DNA of 64,000 nt from Thioalkalivibrio sp. ALJ12 (lineage in GTDB: Bacteria; Pseudomonadota; Gammaproteobacteria; Ectothiorhodospirales; Ectothiorhodospiraceae). Below, in pieces: positions 15,666 through 23,727 of this stretch. Made by a program: the position numbers and the translations under genes. Position 1 is the stretch's first letter. Every line of letters begins with the position of its first letter. Below the pieces are notes generated by a model, which was given only the letters and a program-made list of their open reading frames with translations, made no database searches and was not told the origin of the DNA. The stretch lies in assembly GCF_000378305.1 (NCBI RefSeq), contig NZ_KB899539.1, positions 552,570 to 616,569 of the forward strand, in the 5' to 3' direction.

Positions 15666-16568
15666 CTACTCCCCTGCGGGTCGGGCCGCCGCGCCAGAGA
15701 ACTCCGGCCCCCGGACATCGTCATCGGTCCACCCACGGTCCTGGTCACGACTGGTCACCCACCATTCGTGAACGAACAGCCGAATCGGCCCAAGCACGCG
15801 TTCTTCGAAACGCGATGGCAGCGTATACGGGCCGACCTCCTCGTACTCCAGGAAGGTCGTATCGACATGGGCATTCCGGGTCGGCTCGAAGCCGGTCAGG
15901 GTGATATGCACCCGATAGAGCCGATCGGTTTCGGGGTGGATCCACATCACCACCTGATCCTCGTCCGCCTTGCCAAAGCCCGGCTGGATGGTCGCCAGCA
16001 CGCGACGGTAGTCCACGCCGCCCTCGCGGCGATCCGCCAGCCGCGTCATTGAGGTCGCGCGGTGTTTCACGAAGGTCGGTCCGTAGTGGAACAGCTTGCC
16101 GGCATCGGTCGTCATCGCGGTGGCACGAATCCGGTCCTCGTCCTCGCTCCGCTCGCCGTCGTAGTACACGCGAATCTCGTCACGCTGGCGGATCACCGTC
16201 TTGGTGCCCTCCGGCCCCGTGTAATGGACTGCGTACAACTCGTCCGCCGGGCGGTAGCGCTCCTCGCCCTGGCCACGGTAGCCACCATCCGCCACCAGCG
16301 GCTGCACACGCTGAACCATTCGCCCCCACTCGCCGTCCGTAGCCTGGTTCAGGTCCCCGTCGTACTCGCGAAGATCCCCTCCGTGCGCGGCCATGGTCCG
16401 GTCGAACAGTTCCTGGGCCGTCATTCCGTCGGCGAAAGCCCGGCCCTCATCGGGCTCCGGGAAAGTAGCGGCACAACCCGCCAACAGCAGTACAGACACC
16501 ACCAGAAGCGGCACTACCCATGCGCTCGCTCGCAACACCGGCAATGTCGTCTTGTTCTTCTTTTCCAT
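15666..16568 (-). CDS. lipoprotein, possibly LolA/sorting-like fold
   Basis: 300 residues. The leader VPLLVVSVLLLAGCAATF has a lipobox Cys near residue 32. The mature part has ELFDRTMAAHGGDLREYDGD, then alternating strands such as TKTVIRQRDEIRVYYDGER, VVMWIHPETDRLYRVHITL and YTLPSRFEERV. This layout of a helix followed by repeated strands with a mid-protein 'WIHPETDRL' turn is like the LolA/outer-membrane-lipoprotein-sorting type of half-barrel, but I cannot confirm the family. The ATG at 16568 has GAGG 8 bp upstream; the in-frame ATG at 16610 is unlikely. It is divergent from the chemoreceptor gene. Confidence 0.72.
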   Translation of the reverse strand: MEKKNKTTLPVLRASAWVVPLLVVSVLLLAGCAATFPEPDEGRAFADGMTAQELFDRTMAAHGGDLREYDGDLNQATDGEWGRMVQRVQPLVADGGYRGQGEERYRPADELYAVHYTGPEGTKTVIRQRDEIRVYYDGERSEDEDRIRATAMTTDAGKLFHYGPTFVKHRATSMTRLADRREGGVDYRRVLATIQPGFGKADEDQVVMWIHPETDRLYRVHITLTGFEPTRNAHVDTTFLEYEEVGPYTLPSRFEERVLGPIRLFVHEWWVTSRDQDRGWTDDDVRGPEFSGAAARPAGE

Positions 16569-16665
16569 TTCTGCACCCTCGAAAACCCTTTGTGTATAGT
16601 TCTTGTACAATGTGTGTACATGAAGTTCAATAGGGCATCATCAATCAACCGCTCAGGACGTACCC
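16569..16665. promoter_or_regulatory. divergent promoter region, lipoprotein / chemoreceptor
   Basis: An AT-richer 97-bp gap with TTGTGTATAGTTCTTGTACAA and TGTGTACA; the TTGTACAA core is a short palindrome and TATAGT a possible -10. Promoters for both flanking genes must lie here, but exact elements are not certain. Confidence 0.35.
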
Positions 16666-17973
16666 ATGTGTGCAAATGCCACCCGGTTCCCCACCCAGGG
16701 GGCGCCCCTTGCGGTTTCCAGCGACGACGCTACGGCCATACTCGCGGCCGTCCGCGAGGCCGTCGCCTATATCGAATTTGCGCCGAACGGTACGGTGCTC
16801 GACGCCAACTCGCACTTCCTCGAGACTGTCGGTCATCCCCGCGAGGATGTGATCGGCCAGCACCACCGGATGTTCTGCGACCCGGACTACGTTCGCTCCA
16901 TGGAATACCGCCAATTCTGGCGGCAGCTGGCTACGGGCGAGTCCCACGCCGGCACCTTCCCCAGGGTCACGCGGGCTGGCGAGACCATCTGGCTGGAAGC
17001 CACCTACTTTCCGGTACGCGATGCCCAGGGCGACGTGTACAAGGTCGTCAAGATCGCATCGAATGTGACCGGCAAGATGGAGACGCTCCACGACCAGGCA
17101 GCCGTATTCGAGGCGCTGGATCGTTCCCAGGCGGTCATCGAGTTCACGCCGGACGGCACCATCCTCAAGGCCAACGACAACTTCCTGCAGGCCGTCGGTT
17201 ACCCGCTCGAACACATTCAGGGCCAGCACCACCGGATGTTCTGCGACGACGCCTTCTACCGCGAGAACCCGAATTTCTGGCAAGACCTCGCCCGCGGGCG
17301 CTTCATGAGCGGCAAATTCCGCCGTTTCAAGTCCTCCGGCGAGGAGATCTGGCTGGAGGCCACCTACAACCCGATTCTCGATGACCAGGGTCATACCGTG
17401 AAGGTCATCAAGTTCGCCACGGACATCACCGCCAGCGTGCACATGGCCGAGCGCACCCGGGAGGCCTCCGCCATCGCCTGCGAAATGGCCCAGAAAACCG
17501 CGGATGGCGCGCAACGCGGAGAGGCCTCGCTGGAGGCCAATGCGACCAACTCCGAACAGATCCGCCAGCATGTGGCCGAAACCAAATCGGCGATCGATCG
17601 ACTCAATGCCGAGGCGCGCAGTATCGAGTCGATCATCGAGACCATCCGCAGCGTGGCGGAAACCACCAAGATGCTGTCCCTCAATGCCGCTATCGAAGCC
17701 GCGCGTGCCGGAGAGCAAGGGCGCGGCTTTGCCGTGGTGGCACAGGAGGTCCGCAAGCTCGCGTCCGATACCCGCGACGCCACCAGTCAGATCGCCGAGG
17801 TCATTCATGGCAACCTGCAAAGCACCCAGGCGATCGCAGAGCGCATCGACACCGTGAACCAGGTGGCCGAGCAAGGGCGCCAACAGGTCCTGTCGGTACA
17901 GCAGATCATGGCCGAGATTCGCGAAGGCGCCAGCCACGTCGTCGAATCCGTCTCCTCGATCCCGCGCACATGA
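16666..17973 (+). CDS. PAS-PAS methyl-accepting chemotaxis protein, BdlA-like
   Basis: A 435-residue soluble chemoreceptor without membrane helices. Two tandem PAS domains share the same core ([13 protein letters not shown] near 63-75 and [13 protein letters not shown] near 186-198, each followed by IWLEATY). A short MCP signalling domain follows, with the hairpin tip [40 protein letters not shown] near 325-365. This matches Pseudomonas BdlA, which links cyclic-di-GMP and redox signals to biofilm dispersal; no other BdlA feature can be checked here. AGGA lies 7 bp before the ATG. Given the density of cyclic-di-GMP enzymes nearby, a role in a motility/biofilm switch is likely but inferred. Confidence 0.93.
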   Translation: MCANATRFPTQGAPLAVSSDDATAILAAVREAVAYIEFAPNGTVLDANSHFLETVGHPREDVIGQHHRMFCDPDYVRSMEYRQFWRQLATGESHAGTFPRVTRAGETIWLEATYFPVRDAQGDVYKVVKIASNVTGKMETLHDQAAVFEALDRSQAVIEFTPDGTILKANDNFLQAVGYPLEHIQGQHHRMFCDDAFYRENPNFWQDLARGRFMSGKFRRFKSSGEEIWLEATYNPILDDQGHTVKVIKFATDITASVHMAERTREASAIACEMAQKTADGAQRGEASLEANATNSEQIRQHVAETKSAIDRLNAEARSIESIIETIRSVAETTKMLSLNAAIEAARAGEQGRGFAVVAQEVRKLASDTRDATSQIAEVIHGNLQSTQAIAERIDTVNQVAEQGRQQVLSVQQIMAEIREGASHVVESVSSIPRT

Positions 17974-17980
17974 CCCGGCC

Positions 17981-17996
17981 TGCGAGAGGCCTCGCA
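17981..17996 (+). terminator. short hairpin after the chemoreceptor gene
   Basis: TGCGAG-AGGC-CTCGCA, 7 bp past the stop. No T-run; weak terminator candidate. Confidence 0.35.
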
Positions 17997-18195
17997 CACC
18001 CGGAAGGCAAATCCATCCGGGCAACGGGCCGCTCCTGACCATCGAAGCCCCGCCATCCCCCCTTCATTCCCTCATTGACCGCGAGGGTTCTCTCGCCTAG
18101 TCTTTCCTTTGGGTGGCGATCCCGAGCGATCGGCGGCAAACATTCCGGAACGGATCCGAATGGCTGCGACCACCCGACAGGGAGGGAAACGCCCC

Positions 18196-19338
18196 ATGCC
18201 AGCGCGCATGTTCGGCTTGTTCGCGAGACTCGGGCCCCTGGCCGGCCTCAGCCTGTTCGGGCTGACTGCGCTGCTGCCCGCACAAGCCCTGTCTGCGGTC
18301 ACCCCCGCCCCCCTGCCGCACAACACCGGCTTCTACCTCTCGCCTTATACCGCCTCCGGAGAGCTGGCCGGGTGGGTCGACGAGGCACTGGGCGAGTCCT
18401 CGCGCGACATCTCCGGGCTGGCCGGACGCCTGCTGCAAACGGCGGCGATGGCCTATGGTGCGCAGCAGTCGAATCGTCTGGGCGGCATGCTCGACCAGGC
18501 CAGCCGGTCGTCCGGCATACCCGCGATGGACTTCGGCCATGCCCTTGCCGCGGCCACCGAACCCGGCCGCACCTCGGCCGGGGGACTTGAGCAGGCCACC
18601 GCCATCCTGGGCGAGCTGGGGAGCCGTGGACTGGTGGGCGAACACGCCGGCCATCAGGTCCGGCGGCTTGCGCAGGTGCTGGAGGACCCGGAGGCCGCCG
18701 TGCGCGGCGAGCTGGAACGCCTGCAGATCGGCTCGCGGGACATCGCCGGGGTACTCCGCGAACTGGAGCGCCTCCCGCAAGGCCAACGCCGAAGCGTACT
18801 CGGAGCCCTGGACCACGACACCGCCCCGGCGCTGGAACTCCTGCTGGACGCCGGCCACCAGCGGCTTGACCAGCAGATGCACGAACTGGCCCAGCCCCGC
18901 AGCGCATCGTCCGGCTCTGCCGCCAGCGTCTTTGGCTTGCTGGCCCGTGACCACGATGCCGGGCTGTTCGGCGCCGGGGAGCTGCTGCAACGTCAGCTGG
19001 GCGATCACGCCCTGCGCCAGGGCGCCGAGCTGGGCATGGGGTTCTTCGCCCTGTTCGACGGGCTCTCGCAAACCCACCGTCAACTCGAACTGACCCCGGA
19101 GCGCATGTTGCGCTACCGCCAGTCCGCCGACCGTTCGTTCAACGACCTCGACAGCCTGCTGGTACACACCATGGTGCACTACCGCACCCGGCGCGACTTC
19201 GCCCGCGCCAGCGAGGCCGTGATGCTCCTCTACCCCGAGGCACGCCCGCGCATGGACGCCGCCCATCGCGTGGCGGGCGACATCATCACCGCCGAATGGC
19301 ACCGCATGCAGCAACGCATGGACCTGCAATGGCAATAA
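18196..19338 (+). CDS. exported helical protein, unknown
   Basis: 380 residues. The ATG at 18196 follows AGGGAGG and opens a signal peptide (MPARMFGLFARLGPLAGLSL...ALSA-V). The mature protein is rich in Ala, Leu, Arg, Gln and Glu and looks mostly helical: DISGLAGRLLQTAAMAYGAQ, VRGELERLQIGSRDIAGVLR, ERMLRYRQSADRSFNDLDSL. There is no Cys in the mature part and no recognised domain. An earlier ATG at 18160 in frame has a weaker site. The next gene begins 20 bp later with its own signal peptide, so they are probably an operon of two envelope or secreted proteins. Function unknown. Confidence 0.75.
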   Translation: MPARMFGLFARLGPLAGLSLFGLTALLPAQALSAVTPAPLPHNTGFYLSPYTASGELAGWVDEALGESSRDISGLAGRLLQTAAMAYGAQQSNRLGGMLDQASRSSGIPAMDFGHALAAATEPGRTSAGGLEQATAILGELGSRGLVGEHAGHQVRRLAQVLEDPEAAVRGELERLQIGSRDIAGVLRELERLPQGQRRSVLGALDHDTAPALELLLDAGHQRLDQQMHELAQPRSASSGSAASVFGLLARDHDAGLFGAGELLQRQLGDHALRQGAELGMGFFALFDGLSQTHRQLELTPERMLRYRQSADRSFNDLDSLLVHTMVHYRTRRDFARASEAVMLLYPEARPRMDAAHRVAGDIITAEWHRMQQRMDLQWQ

Positions 19339-19357
19339 ACCCACGGAGAACCCACTG

Positions 19358-20305
19358 ATGCGAATCCACCTGACGCCTGCCCGCATGCTCGCCATGGGCG
19401 CGATCCTGAGCCTGGGCCTGACGACCTCGCTCGCCCACGCCACGCCGGGCGCCGACCGCCAATTCGACCGCAATATCCAGGCGGTCGACACGGGCCTGCT
19501 GGAACCCGGCACCCGGGCGCTGCTGGACGCCTATCGCAGCGAACGTGGATCGCGCGAGGCGCGGCAGATCAGCCGTCAGGCCCTGCCGGGTCGCAGTGCC
19601 ACGCAGTGCGCCTGGGACGATCGCTACCGCATCATGGCCAACCTCGAAGCGCCGTCCGAGGTTATCTTTACCCGCGCCCTGGTCACCAACAAGGGACGCG
19701 GCTCGGTAGACTTGGGCTTTGACCGCTTCGAACTGCACGCCGACGGCGCCTGCCCGGATACGGTCGACAACGGGCCCGTCAGTTTCTGGATGACCTGGTA
19801 CCAGAACCACCAGGCCATGGAGCCGGCGGCCGTCTCCAGCATCGAGGAGGCGCGGCGGCTGTACGCCGCCTCCGCCATGGACAGCAGCATGAAGATGGTT
19901 ATGCGCTTCGACGGCGAGATGCGGGACGGCCAGCCCCACGGTCGCTTCCGACTGATCCAGACCAATCACGCACCCGAGATGCAGGGCATGCGCGGCGGCA
20001 GTGTCAGCAGCCATGCGCTGGGTTATGTCGAATTCGAGGCCGGCGAGCGGATCCGGCGGCTGATCGTGACCGAGATGGCCCACGGCGCCACCCTGGTCTA
20101 CCTGGAACAGCCCCATGGCGAGGCGAACATGCTCAACTACTGGGTCCTGCACGGGGCCGGCATGCACATGGGCGACCATTACCCGACCAACGCCGCTGGC
20201 GAAATCGATGGCCTCTTCGTACGTATGCGCAGCAACGAGAGCCCACCCGAGATCAGCGCCTGCGTGCGCGGCAACCTGCCCGCCGAGCGTTCCGCCTGCG
20301 ACTAG
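19358..20305 (+). CDS. exported protein, unknown
   Basis: 315 residues with a signal peptide (ARMLAMGAILSLGLTTSLAHA-T). GGAGA lies 9 bp before the ATG. The mature part has four scattered Cys (SATQCAWDD, GACPDT, ISACVRG, ERSACD) that could pair as two disulfides. Mid-protein, strand-like segments occur (GQPHGRFRLIQTNHAPEMQG, ALGYVEFEAGERIRRLIVTE), with a His/Met-rich loop LHGAGMHMGDHYPTN. No family recognised. Probably co-transcribed with the upstream exported helical protein. The Met/His loop could bind metal, but that is only suggested by composition. Confidence 0.75.
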   Translation: MRIHLTPARMLAMGAILSLGLTTSLAHATPGADRQFDRNIQAVDTGLLEPGTRALLDAYRSERGSREARQISRQALPGRSATQCAWDDRYRIMANLEAPSEVIFTRALVTNKGRGSVDLGFDRFELHADGACPDTVDNGPVSFWMTWYQNHQAMEPAAVSSIEEARRLYAASAMDSSMKMVMRFDGEMRDGQPHGRFRLIQTNHAPEMQGMRGGSVSSHALGYVEFEAGERIRRLIVTEMAHGATLVYLEQPHGEANMLNYWVLHGAGMHMGDHYPTNAAGEIDGLFVRMRSNESPPEISACVRGNLPAERSACD

Positions 20306-20467
20306 GCCACGCTGACGGCCGCGGGGCAGGACCTCCCGCCCTGCGCCGTTTCCCTCAAGCCCCGAAAAAAGCACCCGGCTCAATCACTGATGGGCCCGGA
20401 CGTCTCGTTCCGGCGCATATGAACTACACTCCCGGAACAACCACTTATAGCTGCGTGTAAAGGCCCG

Positions 20468-20555
20468 GGCGCGAACCGGTAAAGGACCGTGACCGCGCCG
20501 CCATACCCGCCCTGCCGCAACAGGGTGCAAAGCCGGCCAGGAAGGCCAAAGGATG
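20468..20555 (+). promoter_or_regulatory. structured mRNA leader of the EAL gene, candidate cyclic-di-GMP-I-like riboswitch
   Basis: Three stems can be drawn: GGCGCG/CGCGCC (20468-20473 with 20494-20499, with an inner CGGT/ACCG), CGCCCTG/CAGGGTG (20508-20514 with 20521-20527), and GGCC/GGCC (20535-20538 with 20544-20547). CATACC (20502-20507) can pair with GGATG (20551-20555), closing a three-way junction around the last two stems. The joining strand holds GCAAAGCC, the hallmark of class I cyclic-di-GMP (GEMM) aptamers, and the 3' part resembles their GGxUGCC end. The Shine-Dalgarno AAAGGA (20548-20553) lies in the closing helix, so translation control is plausible. The other conserved aptamer strand is not a clean match. 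Confidence 0.38.
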
Positions 20556-20562
20556 CCACGCA

Positions 20563-21801
20563 ATGTCCAGGTTCGAGTCGGCTCAACCCCTGGCAGGCAA
20601 TACCCGGTATTCCGACTACCTGGCTCGAACGACGCTCCGCGCCTGGGTCGGGATGTCCTTTGTCTCCGCGACACTGATCATCGTCGCAGGCCTGCTGCTC
20701 TCCTGGTTGATCCCGTACCTGGCGGGTGGCGCCGACAGCATCGTGCCGCACTTCTACTACGTGCCAATCCTGTTTGCCGCCGCGCGCTTTGGGCCCGGCG
20801 CCGCCCTCGTCGTGGCACTGGTGGCCGGCGTACTGGCCGGGCCCCTGACCTATGTGGACGTCGCCGCCGCCACCGCACAGGAGACCGAACGCTGGCTGAC
20901 GCGCACCGCCTTCTTCGTCGGGATCGGGCAATTGATGGCCTGGCTGGTCATTCCCGCGCTGCATCCGGTCACCGAGGAACTGCGGCGCATGCGTCAGGAA
21001 TTCGATATCCGCCGGGGCCTGAAACACAACGAGTTCTTTCTGCGCTACCAGCCGATCTACTCGATCCGCCAGCATCGATTCGTCGGGGTCGAGGCGCTGA
21101 TCCGCTGGCAGCACCCGGCACACGGCGAGCTGACGCCGGCGGACTTTCTCGACGTGGCGGAGGACTCCTCGCTGATACACGACATCGGCGCGCAGGTGAT
21201 CGCCGAGGCCTGCCGACAGACCGAGGAGTGGAAGACCCTTGCGCAGGTCCATGGCCGCGAACCCTGGTACACCGCGATCAATCTCTCCGCCCGCGACTTC
21301 ATTCGCCCCGAACTCGCGTACGACGTCGCATCCGCGCTCAAGCGCCACCACCTGCCACCCGAACTCCTGACCATCGAACTCACCGAGACCGTGCTCGCGC
21401 TCGAGGACGCCGAACCCGCCCTCGAGGCGCTGAAGCACCTGGGGGTACAGCTCGCCATCGACGACTTCGGCACCGGGTATTCGTCCCTCGCCTATCTCAA
21501 TCGGTTTCCGATCGATACGCTGAAGCTCGACCGCCAGCTTGTATCCAGCCTCGGCCACGACCCCTCGGCCGAAGACCTCGCACGAGGCATCGCACTGCTG
21601 GCCGGATCGCTCGGGCTGAAGACCGTTGCCGAGGGCATCGAGACCCGGGACCAGATCGGCCTGAGCGAGGAACTCGGGTTCGACCGCATCCAGGGGTTTT
21701 ACTTCGCCCGGCCCCTGACCGCGGACGAAATCCCGTCCCTTCTGCTGATCGAGGAGGTTGACCCGGACCACCCGCCGACGCCGAGCGGCGCCCGGGCGTA
21801 G
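20563..21801 (+). CDS. EAL cyclic-di-GMP phosphodiesterase with membrane N-terminus
   Basis: 412 residues. The first 140 form about four hydrophobic segments (FVSATLIIVAGLLLSWLIPYL, FYYVPILFAAARF, AALVVALVAGVLAGPLTYV, AFFVGIGQLMAWLVIPAL), a membrane sensor of unnamed type with similarity to the DUF4118/KdpD-like four-helix layout. The rest is an EAL domain with every expected residue: VEALIRWQHP, AINLSARDF, IELTETVL, IDDFGTGYSSLAYL, LKLDRQL, AEGIET and QGFYFARPL. It is predicted to degrade cyclic-di-GMP at the inner membrane. AAAGGA lies 9 bp before the ATG, inside a folded leader. The gene stands alone, bounded by a bidirectional terminator. Confidence 0.92.
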   Translation: MSRFESAQPLAGNTRYSDYLARTTLRAWVGMSFVSATLIIVAGLLLSWLIPYLAGGADSIVPHFYYVPILFAAARFGPGAALVVALVAGVLAGPLTYVDVAAATAQETERWLTRTAFFVGIGQLMAWLVIPALHPVTEELRRMRQEFDIRRGLKHNEFFLRYQPIYSIRQHRFVGVEALIRWQHPAHGELTPADFLDVAEDSSLIHDIGAQVIAEACRQTEEWKTLAQVHGREPWYTAINLSARDFIRPELAYDVASALKRHHLPPELLTIELTETVLALEDAEPALEALKHLGVQLAIDDFGTGYSSLAYLNRFPIDTLKLDRQLVSSLGHDPSAEDLARGIALLAGSLGLKTVAEGIETRDQIGLSEELGFDRIQGFYFARPLTADEIPSLLLIEEVDPDHPPTPSGARA

Positions 21802-21805
21802 AAAA

Positions 21806-21832
21806 CCCCGGTGGGCGGTTCGCCCACCGGGG
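21806..21832. terminator. strong bidirectional terminator between EAL and DUF4168 genes
   Basis: CCCCGGTGGGCG (21806-21817) and CGCCCACCGGGG (21821-21832) form a perfect 12-bp stem with a GTT loop. AAAA precedes it, giving TTTT after the stem on the minus strand, so it ends the DUF4168 transcript well and may also stop the EAL transcript. Confidence 0.85.
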
Positions 21833-21866
21833 TCCTGGGAGATAGCAGGCGTAGTGCTGGTGGAGG

Positions 21867-22262
21867 CTACGAGTCCCCCGCCACCTCGGCGAATTGCTCA
21901 CCAAGATCGCTGTCGTTGTCGATCAGGTAAGCAATCTCCTGGTATTCCTTGACGGTCAGCCCTTCATCCTCGATTGCGGCGACCATCTCGTCGTTGGCCT
22001 CGTCGCGCAGCTCCTGGGCCCCCTCGCCTTCTGCTTCCGCGATGTCATCTGCGTATTCCGCGCGGATGTCCTGGGCCGCATCCGCAGCCGCCAGAAAGCT
22101 TTCCAGATCGCTTTCACTGACGTCCTCGGCGGACATTTCGGGATCATCGGTCCATTCCTGCTCGAACACATGCGGATCATCCGCTGCCACTGTGCCCGCA
22201 CCACCCAATGCGAGCCCGAGAGCCAGGGCGATCGAATAAGTTGCACCGGTCTTGTGTCCCAT
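21867..22262 (-). CDS. exported DUF4168-like protein
   Basis: 131 residues with a signal peptide (YSIALALGLALGGAGTVAA-D) and a very acidic mature domain. The pattern SESDLESFLAAADAAQDIRAEY ... VAAIEDEGLTVKEYQEIAYLIDND fits DUF4168, a small helical domain found in periplasmic proteins of proteobacteria and cyanobacteria. AGGAGG is 6 bp before the ATG. The mature part has 30-odd Asp/Glu residues and few Lys/Arg, an acidic bias in line with a salt-loving host. Function unknown. Confidence 0.85.
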   Translation of the reverse strand: MGHKTGATYSIALALGLALGGAGTVAADDPHVFEQEWTDDPEMSAEDVSESDLESFLAAADAAQDIRAEYADDIAEAEGEGAQELRDEANDEMVAAIEDEGLTVKEYQEIAYLIDNDSDLGEQFAEVAGDS

Positions 22263-22543
22263 TCTGCGCCTCCTGCTTCTTCAGATTGGTTGGATTGCGT
22301 TAGCCCGTCGCAATGAACGCGCCGTCTGACCCGTAGCGATGCAGCCTCCGTGCCAACATGGCCTGAATGCCGCATGCCGTGCCGCCAGGCGGTTTCCGCA
22401 CCTGGATGCAGTGATCGGACGGGTCCCAATCACATCCAGAGGTGGGTCATTCAGACACATGCATCGCCCCGACCCGTGTCGCTCCGACTCACTCCCTGGG
22501 GCCGCCTCGTTCAACGCCGGCAAGGCCCTTCACCCACAAAAAA
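22263..22543. other. gene-free stretch upstream of the DUF4168 gene
   Basis: About 280 bp with no credible gene on either strand; small open frames here lack ribosome sites and family sequence. It must hold the promoter of the DUF4168 gene. The right end runs into the A-tract of the next terminator. Confidence 0.5.
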
Positions 22544-22568
22544 GCCCCGAGGCGCAATGCCACGGGGC
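22544..22568 (-). terminator. intrinsic terminator of the DUF4197 gene
   Basis: GCCCCG (22544-22549) pairs with CGGGGC (22563-22568). Six A's at 22538-22543 give a T6 tract after the stem on the minus strand. It starts 27 bp past the gene's stop. Confidence 0.8.
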
Positions 22569-22594
22569 CCGGCCGTTTGCGCTCGGCGCCTGGG

Positions 22595-23299
22595 TTAGCT
22601 TGACCCGAAGTACTCCCGCAGGAGCTGCGTCGTGCGCGCGGCCGGATCCTCGCGAATGCGACGTTCCTCGTCCGCCAGAATGGTAAACAGACCATCCAGT
22701 GCGTGGTCGGTCACATAGCGATCCAGGTCCACATCCAGATCGGCCAGGCCGGGGATACGGCTGGCTGCATCGCGCAGCGGCTGGTACACCCGGTACACCC
22801 CGGCACCCTCCATATGCTCGCGCACCACGGGCGCATAGCGCTCGCGCAGATCCGACTCGGACGCACCGCGCAGGTACTGGGTCGCGGCATCGTCATCACC
22901 GCGCAGTACCGCGTGCACGTCGGACGGCTGCATGCCCCGAATCGCACTCACAAACACCGGGGCCGCCTCCCGTGCGGCCGCCTCGGCGGCCCGGTTCATG
23001 CGCCGCTCGAGATCATCCACCTGGCTGCCCATGCCAGCGCTGCGCAGCACATCCCCGGCCTGCCGCAACTCCTGCGGCAGACCGATCCGTATGGCCTGGT
23101 TGCCCCAGTAGCCGTCTTCCTGCCCCGTCCGTTCCACGGTTCGTTCGGTGCCGACTCGAAGGGCCTCGCGGACCGCCTCTTCCGCCCGGTCACCACCACT
23201 CCCCTCGCCGTTCAAACCGAAGTCGCGGACATCCAGTCCGGCACAGGCCGAGAGAAAAAACGGCAGAAACAGCAACAACAAGAGCGGCGAATTACGCAT
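22595..23299 (-). CDS. DUF4197 family lipoprotein
   Basis: 234 residues. LLLLLFLPFFLSAC gives a lipobox with Cys19. The mature protein is helical and fits DUF4197: EAVREALRVGTERTVERTG, YWGNQAIRIGLPQELRQAG, MNRAAEAAAREAAPVFVSAIRGM, DDDAATQYLR and DRYVTDHALDGLFTILADEERRIREDP. DUF4197 proteins occur widely in proteobacteria as periplasmic or lipid-anchored proteins of unknown role. Start at 23299 by the signal sequence. A good terminator follows the stop; the upstream side faces the first copy of the inverted-repeat element. Confidence 0.9.
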   Translation of the reverse strand: MRNSPLLLLLFLPFFLSACAGLDVRDFGLNGEGSGGDRAEEAVREALRVGTERTVERTGQEDGYWGNQAIRIGLPQELRQAGDVLRSAGMGSQVDDLERRMNRAAEAAAREAAPVFVSAIRGMQPSDVHAVLRGDDDAATQYLRGASESDLRERYAPVVREHMEGAGVYRVYQPLRDAASRIPGLADLDVDLDRYVTDHALDGLFTILADEERRIREDPAARTTQLLREYFGSS

Positions 23300-23421
23300 G
23301 CGGACACTCCGACAGAATCATACGGGGCATGATACACATCACGCCTCGCATACCCCGTGCCCCGCTTGTCACATCCAGCACCGCGCCAGGCTTGCGATCC
23401 ACCCGCGCATGCTCAATTGTT

Positions 23422-23720
23422 AAGGAAACACTGACTAATGGACACACTCGCGTTGGTACCCCAGGTTTGCCGAGGCAAGGCGCATCGTGCAGCGGGTAGA
23501 GGTACTACCCGCAAGCGGCGCAACGCAGGATCGGGGAACCTGGGGTACCAACCCCACAACTCAATAAACGAAGGGGCTCGGCCGCTCGTTGTTATCAAAA
23601 ACGGGCGCGCGCACGGCGTTGCGGCTCCCTTGTGCAGAATGACTGCACGGCGGTCACCGCGCCTTGTTCGCACGCAAAAGCGACTCGAGCGCGAGCGTGT
23701 ACATTAATCAGTGTTTCCTT
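23422..23720. mobile_element. non-autonomous inverted-repeat element, copy 1 (299 bp)
   Basis: The ends are 31-bp terminal inverted repeats: AAGGAAACACTGACTAATGG... at 23422-23452 and its near-complement at 23690-23720 (28 of 31 pairs). Inside, GTTGGTACCCCAGGTT (23452-23467) pairs exactly with 23537-23552, enclosing GCGGGTAG/CTACCCGC (23492-23499, 23505-23512). GTGCAG-AATGA-CTGCAC (23632-23648) forms a further hairpin. There is no transposase, so it is MITE-like. Its internal sequence matches copy 2 at 31619-31889, apart from about 28 extra bases near 23553-23605. It ends 7 bp before the start of the lipase gene, so it may supply or displace that promoter. No clear target duplication is visible. 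Confidence 0.85.
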
Positions 23721-23727
23721 GAGTGAT

